Shown: positions 17,389 to 26,094 of the stretch, one piece after another
How the letters are laid out: each line of letters opens with the position of its first letter
Position numbering within the stretch: position 1 is the stretch's first letter
Source: Rhodobacterales bacterium
GTDB taxonomy: Bacteria; Pseudomonadota; Alphaproteobacteria; Rhodobacterales; Rhodobacteraceae
Direction: 5' to 3'
Length of the DNA: 64,000 nucleotides
NCBI GenBank assembly: GCA_002748285.1
Contig: PDSA01000012.1
Span: forward strand, 1 to 64,000
Made by a program: the position numbers and the translations under genes
The notes under the pieces: model-generated
What the model was told of the DNA's origin: nothing
Seen by the model: the letters and a program-made list of their open reading frames with translations, nothing else
The model's database searches: none

Positions 17389-18164
17389 GAGGTGCCTTGC
17401 TTAACGTTATGATTGTGGATCACGGTCAGCCCGTGCATGGTCAGATCATCTTTGAAATGATCAAAAAGCGTATGCCCTTGCTGAAACAAAGGTGCAAGCC
17501 CGCCGGTCGAGATCACCTGCATTTCGCGACCGAATTCGGCCTTTATTTGCTGGCTGATACCATTGACCAGCCCGACATAGCCCCAAAACACCCCCGATTG
17601 CATACAATCCACCGTATTTTTGCCAATCACCAGATCGGGTTTGCGCACATCCACATGCGGCAGGGCGGCGGCGGCTTTGTGCAGCGCTTCCAGCGACAGG
17701 TTCACCCCCGGCGCAATCACCCCGCCGATATAGGCGCCATCGCTATCGACCACGTCAAAAGTAGTCGCGGTGCCAAAATCAACGATGATCAGATCGCCGC
17801 CGAACAGATCATAGCCGGCCACGGTGTTCACCAGCCGATCCGGCCCGACCTGCGTATCGGCATCCACCCGCACATCCACGGGCAGCAAGCAGCCCTCTTT
17901 GCCCACCACCAGCGGGCGGCAGTCGCAATAGCGGTCGGCAAACACCCGCAAATTCCACACCACCCGCGGCACGGTGGACGAGATGATCACCGCATCCACA
18001 TCCAATGTCAGCCCGTGATGGTTCAGCAAGGTGGTCAGCCAGACGAAATACTGATCCGCCGTGCGTTTCTGATCGGTGCTGGTTCTGAGGGTGCAGAGAA
18101 ATTTCTCGCCGTCCCAGATCGAAAACACCGTGTTAGTATTGCCGCAATCAATCGCCAAAAGCAT
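17385..18164 (-). CDS. coaX: Type III pantothenate kinase
   Basis: A 259-residue acetate-kinase-fold enzyme that phosphorylates pantothenate in the first step of coenzyme A synthesis. The phosphate loop LLAIDCGNTNTVFSIWDG at the N-terminus, GPDRLVN and VDFGTATTFDVV are the CoaX signatures, and the length is typical. It ends overlapping rnj by four bases and begins 12 bp after birA, in the same transcript. No feature is missing or unusual. Confidence 0.95.
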   Translation of the reverse strand: MLLAIDCGNTNTVFSIWDGEKFLCTLRTSTDQKRTADQYFVWLTTLLNHHGLTLDVDAVIISSTVPRVVWNLRVFADRYCDCRPLVVGKEGCLLPVDVRVDADTQVGPDRLVNTVAGYDLFGGDLIIVDFGTATTFDVVDSDGAYIGGVIAPGVNLSLEALHKAAAALPHVDVRKPDLVIGKNTVDCMQSGVFWGYVGLVNGISQQIKAEFGREMQVISTGGLAPLFQQGHTLFDHFKDDLTMHGLTVIHNHNVKQGTS

Positions 18165-18176
18165 GTTGTTTATCTC

Positions 18177-18941
18177 TCAAAAATAGACCTCACCCGCAGG
18201 GATCGCCTGCCGGCCCTGAGGGGTGTTTAGTATAAGTGCGCCGCTGTCGTCTATGGTTTCAAACGTGCCGGTGAATTCGGCAGTGCCGGTGCGGGCGGTA
18301 ATCACCTGTCCCAGCCGCGCGGCGCGGTTCAGCCAAGCGGTGCGGATCGGGGCAAAACCCAGATCGGTGAATTGCGCCTCATAGCGGGCAAAGGCCGGGG
18401 CCAGCGCGTTCAGGAACTCTTGGGGTTGCACGGCGGCCCCGGTTTCATTGAACAGGCTGACCGGACGCATCGCACCGGGTTCAACCGCGTCGGGCGGGGT
18501 CAGCAGATTGACGCCAATGCCGATTGAAAGCCAGTTCATCGCCCCGGCGGTGCCGGTGCTTTCCAGCAGGATGCCGGCAATTTTACCGCCATTAAGCAAC
18601 ACATCATTGGGCCATTTCAACGCCAGCCCGGCGCTGCGCCCGCTAACCGCGACAATCGCATCATAAAGCGCCAAGGCCGCAATGAATGAGCGCATCGCCG
18701 CCTGCCCGGCCCCGCCCTGTGGGCGCATCAGCAAGGTGGCGGCAAAGTTCCCGGCCGGATCGCTCCAACTGCGCCCCCGACGGCCCCGGCCTGCGGTCTG
18801 TTTCAGCGCCAAAATCCATGTCGGAGCAGACAGGTCGGGGGCACGGCGGGCGGCTTCTGACAGGGTGCTATCGACCTCGGGCAGCACGATGCGCCCGACC
18901 CCATCGGGCCAGCCCGTGTTCTGTGAAGGATGATTGGGCAT
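18177..18941 (-). CDS. birA: Biotin-protein ligase
   Basis: A 254-residue biotin-[acetyl-CoA carboxylase] ligase that would biotinylate the AccB protein encoded at 48865-49344. GRGRRGRSW is the adenylate-binding loop and KWPNDVLLNGGKIAGILLE the core catalytic block. There is no N-terminal DNA-binding domain, so it is the monofunctional kind and should not repress biotin genes. It lies 13 bp after nuoN and 12 bp before coaX, in the conserved order. Confidence 0.95.
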   Translation of the reverse strand: MPNHPSQNTGWPDGVGRIVLPEVDSTLSEAARRAPDLSAPTWILALKQTAGRGRRGRSWSDPAGNFAATLLMRPQGGAGQAAMRSFIAALALYDAIVAVSGRSAGLALKWPNDVLLNGGKIAGILLESTGTAGAMNWLSIGIGVNLLTPPDAVEPGAMRPVSLFNETGAAVQPQEFLNALAPAFARYEAQFTDLGFAPIRTAWLNRAARLGQVITARTGTAEFTGTFETIDDSGALILNTPQGRQAIPAGEVYF

Positions 18942-18954
18942 AGATATTCCCCTA

Positions 18955-20388
18955 TTATTTCAAAAGCGCCTGCGCCGCGGCGGCAGCGGCCCGGTCAAGG
19001 CCAAACAGGCTGACCACCCCCAGCAGCAACAGCGCCGCTGACGCCATCAGCACAAACCACAAAACCGGAGCCATTTTCCCATCCAGCCCCGGCGCTTTTG
19101 CCGGTGCGAAATAGATCAGATACACCATCCTGAACGCAATGAAAGCCCCGATCACCGAGGCCAGCGCCCCCGCCAGCGCCAACCAGATCATATCGGCGTC
19201 AATCGCTGCTTTCAGCACCGCGAATCTGGCGAAAAATCCCAGGGTCAGCGGGGCTCCGGCAAGGGTGCAGAACAGCACCAGCAGGGCCAGGGATTTCAGC
19301 GGTTGATGGGTGGAAAGCTGTTTCAGGGCGGCGATCTCGGTCACTGGCTCGCCATGTTTTTCCATCGAGGTGACAAAGGCGAAAACCCCGAGCATCGCCA
19401 GCATATAGGTCACCATATAAAGCAGCATCGCCTGCACGCCAAAGACGGTGCCGGTGGCCAGCCCCGTCAGGGCAAAGCCGATCTGTGAAATCGCCAGATA
19501 GGCCGTCATCCGTTTGATGTTTTGCTGATGGATCGCCGCCAGCGCCCCCAACAGCATCGAGGCCGCCGCCAGCAGCGCAACCATTGGCCCCCACTGGGCC
19601 ACCGAGGTGCCGAAGGCATCCTGCAACAGCCGCGCCAGCAGCGCGATGGCCGCCAGCTTGGGCGCGGTGGCGAAAAAGACCGCGATGGAGGGCGGTGTGG
19701 TCTGATACACATCCGCCACCCAGCTGTGAAACGGCACCGCCGCCAGTTTGAACGCCAGCCCGGCCATGACCAGCACCAGCCCAAACAGAACCCCCGTCGG
19801 CATCGGCCCCGGGATCTGCATGATCGCGGCAAAAGCGGTGCTGCCGGTCAGGGCATAGATCAGCGAGGCTCCGTAAAGCAAAATGCCCGAGCTGAGCGCG
19901 CCCAGCATGAAAAAGCTCAGCGCCGTTTGCTGCCCGCCCGGGCGGTCGCGCTGCATGGCGACCATGATATAGAGCACCATCGCCAGCAGCTCTCCCCCCA
20001 GATAGAGCGCCATCAGATCGCCCGCCGACACCATCACCATCATCCCGACCGAGGCCAGCGCCAACAGCACCGGGAATTCGGCGCGCAACAGGTCTGCGCG
20101 TTGTCTGTCATGCTGGCTGATCATCAGCACCGCCGCGCCGGTCAGCAAAAGGATCACTTTGGCAAAGCGGGAAAAGCCATCATCGACAAATGAGCCCTCA
20201 AACACCATACGCGCCGCCGCCGGCAGTGAGGCCAGCCACAGCGCAATCATCACCATCACCACCACCAGCCCCCACAGGATCTTGCGCGGGGTTTTGTCGT
20301 TCGGGCTGAGGGCTGCGAAGGTCAGAGCAGCGATGGCGGCGGCGGCCAGGCTGGCTTCGGGCAGCAGGATGGAATAATCGGCTGACAT
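18955..20388 (-). CDS. nuoN: NuoN-like subunit, altered proton-channel residues
   Basis: A 477-residue antiporter-like membrane protein homologous to NuoN of NADH:quinone oxidoreductase (complex I), with about 14 helices. Glu133 (GGELLAM), Lys214 (LAFKLAAVPFHSW) and Lys244 (TAPKLAA) remain. The usual LKYF before the LGALSSG block reads LSFF (Ser158), the IAHMG histidine is replaced (ISQIG, about 300-304), and the late-helix FFxK reads FFAR (Arg388). DVYEGSP reads DVYQTTP. In E. coli numbering, Lys158 is lost and Lys395 is changed to Arg. The start MSADYSILLPE at 20388 is preferred because GGGGA lies 6 bases ahead; an ATG directly before it is the alternative. Ten bp separate it from nuoM. Confidence 0.88.
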   Translation of the reverse strand: MSADYSILLPEASLAAAAIAALTFAALSPNDKTPRKILWGLVVVMVMIALWLASLPAAARMVFEGSFVDDGFSRFAKVILLLTGAAVLMISQHDRQRADLLRAEFPVLLALASVGMMVMVSAGDLMALYLGGELLAMVLYIMVAMQRDRPGGQQTALSFFMLGALSSGILLYGASLIYALTGSTAFAAIMQIPGPMPTGVLFGLVLVMAGLAFKLAAVPFHSWVADVYQTTPPSIAVFFATAPKLAAIALLARLLQDAFGTSVAQWGPMVALLAAASMLLGALAAIHQQNIKRMTAYLAISQIGFALTGLATGTVFGVQAMLLYMVTYMLAMLGVFAFVTSMEKHGEPVTEIAALKQLSTHQPLKSLALLVLFCTLAGAPLTLGFFARFAVLKAAIDADMIWLALAGALASVIGAFIAFRMVYLIYFAPAKAPGLDGKMAPVLWFVLMASAALLLLGVVSLFGLDRAAAAAAQALLK

Positions 20389-20398
20389 CATGCGTCCC

Positions 20399-21940
20399 CT
20401 ATTCCACGACCGTAACGGGCAGCGGATCGGGCACCGCAACCGCCGCATGATAGTTGTCAAGCAGGGCCACGACCGAAGGGCCGATCAGATCCAGCACCCA
20501 TGCCGGGTAAACCCCCAGCAGCAGGATCATCACCGCGAGCGGTACGAAAACCGCGGTTTCGCGGGCGCTCATATCGGCGATGGTCTTCAGGCTCTCCCGG
20601 ATCAGATCGCCAAACATCACCCGGCGATGCATCCCCAGCACCGCAGCAGCGGCAAGGACCATACCAAATGCGGCAATGACTGCGGCCGCGCTGCTGACCT
20701 GAAAGGCTCCGACCAACGTCAAAAACAGCCCGACAAATCCCGAAGTGCCGGGCACCCCGATCACCGCCATGCCAAAGAACATGAACACAAACGCATAGCG
20801 CGGCATCCGCACCGCCAGCCCGCCATAAGCGTCGATCTGGCTGCTGTGCATCCGGTCATGGATCACCCCGACGCACAAAAACAGCGCCGTCAGGATGAAA
20901 CCGTGGCTGATCATCTGAAACATCGCCCCTTCCACCCCTTGCGGGTTCAGGGCAAACAACCCCATGGTGACATAGCCCATATGCGCAATTGAAATAAAGG
21001 CCAGCAGTTTCTTCATATCCTCCTGCACCAGCGCCACCAAAAGGGCATAGATCACCGCAATGGCCGAGACCCACAACATCAGCGGGGCCATGCTCTGGGT
21101 CGCCACCGGGAACATCGGGATCAGGAAGCGTAAAAACCCATAGCCTCCGATGTTCAGCAACAGTGCCGCCAGCACCACCGCACCGGCGGTCGGGGCCTGA
21201 GCCTGCGCCTGAGGGGCCCAAATATGCAGCGGCCAGATCGGCATTTTCACCGCCAATGCGATGAAAAACGCCAACCACAGCAGGGTTTGCAGACCGCCGG
21301 TGATCGGGACGCCCAACAGCAACCGGGACTCGGCGGCGAATTCGTGGTTGAGCAAAGTGGTGACGTCGGTGGTGCCGGTATTGCGATAGATCACGATGAT
21401 CGCCACCAGCATCAGCACCGAACCCAGCAGCGAAAACAGAAAGAACCGAAACGCCGCGGCAATCCGCTCGGCCCCGCCCCAGATACCGATGAGCAGGAAC
21501 ACCGGGATCAGGCTGGCTTCGAAAAACGCATAGAATAGGACCAGATCCAGCGCCATGAACGCGCCCAGAATCAGGCTTTGCAGCAGCAACAGCGCGATCA
21601 TGTAGTCTTTGACCCGCTCGGTGATGTTCCAACTGGCGGCGATGATGATCGGCATCAGGAATGTGGTCAGCATTACGAACAGCACCGAGGCTCCGTCCAC
21701 CCCCATTTTATAGGTCAGCCCCATGACCCATTTATGCTGCTCGGCAAATTGAAAATCGCTTTGTGCGGGGTCAAAGCCCGAGATGATGAACAGCGACAGC
21801 AAAAAGGTGGCGGCGGTGGCCAAAATGGCCAGCCATTTGGCGTTGGTTTGCGCCGCGGGCGCGTTGCCCCGCAGGAACAGTGCCAAAATCAGCGCCGCAA
21901 GGGCCGGGATGAAGGTGATGATCGACAGAAGATTATCCAT
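20399..21940 (-). CDS. nuoM: NuoM-like subunit, altered proton-channel residues
   Basis: A 513-residue antiporter-like membrane protein homologous to NuoM of complex I. Glu141 ([10 protein letters not shown]) and Lys232 ([10 protein letters not shown]) are kept. The central-axis lysine is lost: the usual LLKMGGYG reads LLNIGGYG (Asn263). The late glutamate is lost: GFVGEFLTL reads GFVGLFLTL (Leu405). WLPDAH reads WAPQAQ (241-246). These positions correspond to E. coli NuoM Lys265 and Glu407. The frame is open and of normal length with a good helix pattern. Its start overlaps the end of nuoL by 8 bp. Confidence 0.9.
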   Translation of the reverse strand: MDNLLSIITFIPALAALILALFLRGNAPAAQTNAKWLAILATAATFLLSLFIISGFDPAQSDFQFAEQHKWVMGLTYKMGVDGASVLFVMLTTFLMPIIIAASWNITERVKDYMIALLLLQSLILGAFMALDLVLFYAFFEASLIPVFLLIGIWGGAERIAAAFRFFLFSLLGSVLMLVAIIVIYRNTGTTDVTTLLNHEFAAESRLLLGVPITGGLQTLLWLAFFIALAVKMPIWPLHIWAPQAQAQAPTAGAVVLAALLLNIGGYGFLRFLIPMFPVATQSMAPLMLWVSAIAVIYALLVALVQEDMKKLLAFISIAHMGYVTMGLFALNPQGVEGAMFQMISHGFILTALFLCVGVIHDRMHSSQIDAYGGLAVRMPRYAFVFMFFGMAVIGVPGTSGFVGLFLTLVGAFQVSSAAAVIAAFGMVLAAAAVLGMHRRVMFGDLIRESLKTIADMSARETAVFVPLAVMILLLGVYPAWVLDLIGPSVVALLDNYHAAVAVPDPLPVTVVE

Positions 21941-23720
21941 GAGCGCCCTCCCCGATGAGCGCCGCCCAGATGATCAGCCCGACCACGCCCAGCACCATCA
22001 GCAGCGCATAGCCCAGCAAAGCGCCACCGTGACGCGGGCCAAGCTGTTTGCCCAGAAACGGGATCAGGCCCAGCCCGATGCCATCGGCTCCGCCGCCCAG
22101 AATCCGGTCCTCTCCGCGTTGCCACAGCATGTTGCCGACAAAGATCACCGGGCGGACCAGCAGCAGGTTATAGAGCGCCTCGAAATACCATTGTTTCAGC
22201 AGGAAGCGATGCACACCGGGCAAGCGTTTGGCCAGCTTTTTGGGCAGGGTGGGACGGCGGATGTAAAACACCCACGCCAGCAGCCCCCCCAGCAGCGGCA
22301 TCGCAAAGGGCGCGGCCATCGCCCATCCGGTCAGCAAGCTGAGGGCCGGAGACACCAGCACTATCGGCACCGCGATCACCGCCAGCGCCAGAGCGATCAT
22401 GGGGAGTTGCATGGTCAGTGGACTTTCACGGGCGGGCTCATGCAGTTTGGCCTCGCCACGCGGTTTGCCGAAAAAGGTCAGGAATACCAGACGCCAGCTG
22501 TAATAACTGCTCATTCCCGCGACCAGCAGCGTGCCGATCAGCGTGCCGATCAGCGTCATCGCCAGAGTCAGCGGCATTTTGCGGCGCAAGCCTCCGAAAT
22601 GGCGTATATCCTGCTGGTGTTGCATCGCGCGAATGACTGAACCGGCGGACAGAAACAGCAGCGCATTGAACAGCGTCTGGGCCAGCAGCAAGTTCAGCGC
22701 AGCCGGGTAGACTCCTAGCCCCAGCACAACGAACACATAGCCCAGCTGCACGCAGAGCCCATAGGCCAGCGCCCGCTTGATGTCGTTCTGCACCTGAGCA
22801 ATGCTGGCCGCGAACAACGCGGTGCTGGCCCCCATGACCAGCATCACCGTTTTCACCTGCGGCGCAAAGTCGATCAGCGGGGCCAGACGCAGCAGCAGGA
22901 ACACGCCGGCGGTGCCCATGCTGGTGGCACAGATCAGCGCGGCGGCGGGTGTCGGAGCCTGCATCGCATCTGGCAGCCAGATATGCAAAAACAACTGTGC
23001 GGCTTTGCTGAGCGCGGCGATCAGCAGCAAAGCGCCGATCAGACCGGCCGCGTTCCACTCCAGCGCCAAAAAGCGCAACGTCGTGCGGGCCAGATCAGGG
23101 GCGGCCAGGGTGATGTCATCCAGATTGAGGCTTTCGATCTCTAGCAACAGCAGGATCATTGCCAGCAACAAGGTGAAATCTCCGACCCGGTTGGTGACAA
23201 ACACCCTGCTCGCCGCCACGCCGGTGCCCGGTTTGCGATAGTAAAATCCGGTCAGCAGATAGGCCCCGATGCCCAGCGCCTGCCAGCCCAGCAGCATCTG
23301 CAGCAGATTATCCGCCGTCACCAGCACCAGCATGGCAAAGGTGGCAAAGGACAGGTAGGCAAAAAAGCGGGCCTTGTAGGGCTGGTGCTTTTTCCAATGC
23401 GGAGCGTTCGGCATATAGCCAAAGCTGTAAAGATGCACCAAGGCGGAAATCGAACTGACCAGCACCAACATCACAGCCGTCAGCCGGTCCAGCCTGAGGC
23501 CCCAATCCAGCGTCAAGTAACCACTTTCAACGAAGCGCACCAGGAAAATATGCTGCACCGTTTCCTCAGAGCCCCAAAGCAGCACCCAGCTGAGCCCCGA
23601 GACCACAAACATCACGCTTGTGGTCAGGATCTGTGCCGGTTTTTCGCCCATCAAAGACGCACCAAACCCGGCGATCACAGCGGCCAAAAGCGGAGCGCAA
23701 AGGATGATCTGAAGCATCAC
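21933..23720 (-). CDS. nuoL: NuoL-like subunit, shortened, altered proton-channel residues
   Basis: A 595-residue NuoL homologue; Rhodobacterales NuoL is usually nearer 700. GWEGVG reads GWQALG (Gln147 for the TM5 glutamate). ALIHAATM reads ALICATSM (Cys264). THAFFKALLF reads [10 protein letters not shown] (Gln348, Asn352) and the histidine four residues earlier is Leu344. Lys239 ([10 protein letters not shown]) and Lys315 (NDIKRALAY) remain. After [10 protein letters not shown] the expected block carrying the second-channel lysine (E. coli Lys399) is missing; the sequence passes straight to [20 protein letters not shown] 12-bp tandem duplication lies at that join. The long lateral C-terminal region is still present. 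Confidence 0.88.
   Translation of the reverse strand: MMLQIILCAPLLAAVIAGFGASLMGEKPAQILTTSVMFVVSGLSWVLLWGSEETVQHIFLVRFVESGYLTLDWGLRLDRLTAVMLVLVSSISALVHLYSFGYMPNAPHWKKHQPYKARFFAYLSFATFAMLVLVTADNLLQMLLGWQALGIGAYLLTGFYYRKPGTGVAASRVFVTNRVGDFTLLLAMILLLLEIESLNLDDITLAAPDLARTTLRFLALEWNAAGLIGALLLIAALSKAAQLFLHIWLPDAMQAPTPAAALICATSMGTAGVFLLLRLAPLIDFAPQVKTVMLVMGASTALFAASIAQVQNDIKRALAYGLCVQLGYVFVVLGLGVYPAALNLLLAQTLFNALLFLSAGSVIRAMQHQQDIRHFGGLRRKMPLTLAMTLIGTLIGTLLVAGMSSYYSWRLVFLTFFGKPRGEAKLHEPARESPLTMQLPMIALALAVIAVPIVLVSPALSLLTGWAMAAPFAMPLLGGLLAWVFYIRRPTLPKKLAKRLPGVHRFLLKQWYFEALYNLLLVRPVIFVGNMLWQRGEDRILGGGADGIGLGLIPFLGKQLGPRHGGALLGYALLMVLGVVGLIIWAALIGEGAHG
22529..22552. repeat. 12-bp tandem duplication inside nuoL
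   Basis: GCGTGCCGATCA occurs twice in a row (22529-22540, 22541-22552), giving the repeated peptide LIGTLIGT. It lies exactly where the missing block of NuoL would be, so it may mark the deletion join. Confidence 0.8.
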
Positions 23721-23724
23721 CGGA

Positions 23725-24021
23725 CTAGCCCTTCATCCTGTCTGGGCGGATCATCCCCCGGCTGCGGTAAAACCCGATCAGGATCACCATCCCGATCACC
23801 GCCTGCGCCGCCGCCACTGTCATCGCAAAGACGCTGAACACCTGCCCGTTCAGATCACCCGAGGCTGCCGAAAAGCCGACCAGATTGATCGTGGCCGCCA
23901 GCAGCAGCAATTCGATCGACATTAGCATCGTCACCAAATTGTGGCGGTTCAGGAAAATCCCAGCCACGCCCAGAACGAACAGCGCAGCGCTCAGGGTCAA
24001 ATAGCTCTCAAAACTCACCAT
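23725..24021 (-). CDS. nuoK: NuoK-like subunit, second glutamate replaced
   Basis: A 98-residue, three-helix protein homologous to NuoK of complex I. The first conserved membrane glutamate is kept (MSIELLL, Glu37). The second, in the usual TVAAAEAAIG, is glutamine here (TVAAAQAVIG, Gln73). In E. coli NuoK the matching Glu72 is important for activity. Size and helix layout are normal and the ending MKG is the usual one. It lies 4 bp before nuoL and 21 bp after the nuoJ stop. Confidence 0.9.
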   Translation of the reverse strand: MVSFESYLTLSAALFVLGVAGIFLNRHNLVTMLMSIELLLLAATINLVGFSAASGDLNGQVFSVFAMTVAAAQAVIGMVILIGFYRSRGMIRPDRMKG

Positions 24022-24042
24022 GTTCTACCCCCTGCCCCGGTT

Positions 24043-24612
24043 TCACCGTGATGCGCTCCACGGGGCCGATTTCCAGACCCGGACCGACCAACGCGCCACC
24101 CCGGCCAGCGGGCTGGGGCGTTTTGCGCCGGTTCTGCGCCATGCCAGCACGATGGCCCCGATCAGCGCCACCAGCACAATCAGACCGGCCATTTGGAACA
24201 AATAGATGTATTGCTGGTAAATCACCAGACCCAGCATCACTTCTGCGCCCGCGGACTGCGGGGGTGCGCCCCACCACATGCCGAACATCATACCGCATTC
24301 AAGTATCAGGATCGCCGCCACCAGCAGCGCCATCGGGGCGTATCGGGTCATATGCGTTCGCCATTTTTCGGCGGGCAGAATGCTCAGCCACAGCACAAAG
24401 CCAAACAATGCTGCCACCGCGCACACATAAACCGCAATCAACAAAATGGCGATGGATTTGGCCGCCAGCAGCGCAAACAGGCCGGTTGCTGACAAAAATG
24501 ACAGCACCATCCACATCAGCGCATGCACCGGATCGCGCGAAACCACTGTAAAGGTGCCGCCGATCAAGGTGCAAAAGGCAAAAAGGTTGAACGCCCAATC
24601 TGTCACACCCAT
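24043..24612 (-). CDS. nuoJ: NuoJ-like subunit, probable C-terminal frameshift
   Basis: A 189-residue five-helix protein homologous to NuoJ of complex I. The core VYVCAVAALFGFV (61-73) replaces the usual VYVGAVAVLFLFV, with Cys64 for the glycine of the flexible helix 3, and the GAEF segment before it reads AAKS. The C-terminus GVARWSVRVWKSAPWSASR is unlike homologues. In another frame of the same DNA, ending at 24008, PVERITVKPGQGVEHGEF resembles the usual 'MELKDVKPGQGL' tail, so a frameshift near 24090-24110 is likely. The start at 24612 has AGGGAAGGGC ahead of it. The 137-bp gap upstream shows no nuoI or nuoH sequence. Confidence 0.82.
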   Translation of the reverse strand: MGVTDWAFNLFAFCTLIGGTFTVVSRDPVHALMWMVLSFLSATGLFALLAAKSIAILLIAVYVCAVAALFGFVLWLSILPAEKWRTHMTRYAPMALLVAAILILECGMMFGMWWGAPPQSAGAEVMLGLVIYQQYIYLFQMAGLIVLVALIGAIVLAWRRTGAKRPSPLAGVARWSVRVWKSAPWSASR

Positions 24613-24749
24613 GCTGCCCTTCCCTGTGCTGTGGCTCTGATGCTCAAGCGAATCGGCGCGACATGGCCCCGGTGACGGCGCTTTTAGCACAGATCGGCCC
24701 GCATCCGCCACCGCTTGGGACAACACCGGCATCGCTTTGGTCGCGGGGC

Positions 24750-25160
24750 CTATATTCGGGGGATATGGTTTTCAACGCAACTGGCCACGGTGACTTCGGC
24801 ATCAATGGTTTCCACCCCGCGCGGCAAAGCGGCCGAGATGATAAACACCGCATCCGCATGCCACACCCCGGCCCTTTTATCGACCTGAGTGCGCAGATGC
24901 CGGGCAAAGCCATAGCCACGGATCAGGGCATATTGCGCCGCCGCGCAACGGGTGTATTGCACCACGTCATCATTGTTGCGGGCCCCACGCATGGCGACGA
25001 AGAAATTGACCAGATCTCCGTCCAGCAGCCGGGTTTTCACGCCCAGATATTCGGGCTTGAACGGCTCTTGCCCGGCCGGTTTATCCGCCTGACATGCTGT
25101 CAGCATCGCGGCCAGCGCCGCAACGCAAGTGATTTTATGGGCAAAATTTACCATCTTCAT
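24750..25160 (-). CDS. Small lipoprotein of the type interspersed in nuo clusters
   Basis: A 136-residue protein with a lipoprotein signal: MKMVNFAHKITCVAALAAML followed by TAC, the lipobox cysteine being residue 22. The mature part includes VVQYTRCAAAQYALIRGYGFARHLRT and ends ASCVENHIPRI. I recall similar small lipoproteins between nuoG and nuoH in Rhodobacterales. Function is unknown. Two in-frame ATGs (25160, 25154) are possible. It is separated by 137 bp from nuoJ and 139 bp from the upstream gene. A frame ending in MAAE with its TGA overlapping this ATG (25157) could be the last scrap of an upstream gene, but this is speculative. Confidence 0.75.
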   Translation of the reverse strand: MKMVNFAHKITCVAALAAMLTACQADKPAGQEPFKPEYLGVKTRLLDGDLVNFFVAMRGARNNDDVVQYTRCAAAQYALIRGYGFARHLRTQVDKRAGVWHADAVFIISAALPRGVETIDAEVTVASCVENHIPRI

Positions 25161-25299
25161 TCCGCTGCCATATGTGGTTGACCAAACACCCGCGAGCCAG
25201 CCGGTTGGCCGGGCCGCGCTACCGGCACTTGATACAAAGCCTGACAGCCCCATACAAGAGCCTGATTGCTAACCCACGCGCGATCGGGCACGCCATTGG

Positions 25300-25719
25300 C
25301 TACCTCGCCCGCAGCAATTGGCCCACCAGCGTTTTTTTCGCAATTTCTGCCCGCCCGACCTGGCAATAGCTGGCCACATCACCGGGCACCGCGCCGCGAT
25401 TTTTCAGATAGTTAGCCGCCAACCCTTTGACACGGGCCTTTTCAGCGGGGTCTTTCAGAAACGCCCGCACCTCGGCTTCGGTATAGCCTTTTTTGCGGGC
25501 ATAGGATTTCAGAGCATAGGCCTTGCCCAGCACCACAAACATCCGCGCCGAAATCGACGGGCAAGTTTTACGGATCACATCCCCCGCCACCGCCGCCATC
25601 AGCGAATAGTTGATATGGTTTTCCTTGGACAGAGGAGTCAGGGCATCAGCGCGGACGGCGGATGCGGTGCCAAATGCGACCAATAGCAGGGGCAGAGTCA
25701 GTTTGCGAACAGAATACAT
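25300..25719 (-). CDS. DUF5333-type exported protein
   Basis: A 139-residue protein with a signal peptide (MYSVRKLTLPLLLVAFGTAS, cleavage near AVRA|DA). The mature region has SLMAAVAGDVIRKTCPSISA, ARKKGYTEAEVRAFLKD and YCQVGRAEI, with two cysteines placed as in the DUF5333 family of Rhodobacterales. These genes are typically found inside nuo clusters, though their function is unknown. AAGGAG lies ahead of the ATG at 25719, which fixes that start. The gaps on either side (139 and 112 bp) are long for an operon. Confidence 0.78.
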   Translation of the reverse strand: MYSVRKLTLPLLLVAFGTASAVRADALTPLSKENHINYSLMAAVAGDVIRKTCPSISARMFVVLGKAYALKSYARKKGYTEAEVRAFLKDPAEKARVKGLAANYLKNRGAVPGDVASYCQVGRAEIAKKTLVGQLLRAR

Positions 25720-25831
25720 ATGGGGTCTCCTTAACTTTCGCAAAAGAGATGGCGATAAGACCGGTTGATATGCAATAGCAATCTTCACCCCCACACCCTG
25801 TCGCGTGAAAATGTGCCTGTTTTTCATCTGG

Positions 25832-26089
25832 TTACAGCTTTTTCGTCTTTTTACGCAGTGCCCGGCGGGTGCGCCGGATCTGATAGCTGACGATCATGCA
25901 CCAGAAAAACGCGGCCAACAGGATCAGGTTCAAAAGGGTGTTGGTCACCGGCATCGCCTGATAGCTGATGCCCGCCAGCCGGGCCACAACCCACAAGCCC
26001 AAAGCAGAGCAGATCACTACGAAAAGCCGCCGTGATCTGCTCGCCAGCGCCCGCTCCGGATCGGAACCCGACTGCGCCTTATCCGACAT
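25832..26089 (-). CDS. DUF5337-type small membrane protein
   Basis: An 85-residue protein with two hydrophobic helices (RLFVVICSALGLWVVARLAG and NLILLAAFFWCMIVSYQI) and a strongly basic tail RRTRRALRKKTKKL. Size, layout and context match DUF5337 proteins, which I recall within Rhodobacterales nuo clusters. It starts 5 bp after the stop of the preceding helix-hairpin-helix gene, so they are co-transcribed. No enzymatic role is implied. Confidence 0.75.
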   Translation of the reverse strand: MSDKAQSGSDPERALASRSRRLFVVICSALGLWVVARLAGISYQAMPVTNTLLNLILLAAFFWCMIVSYQIRRTRRALRKKTKKL

Positions 26090-26094
26090 CGGGC

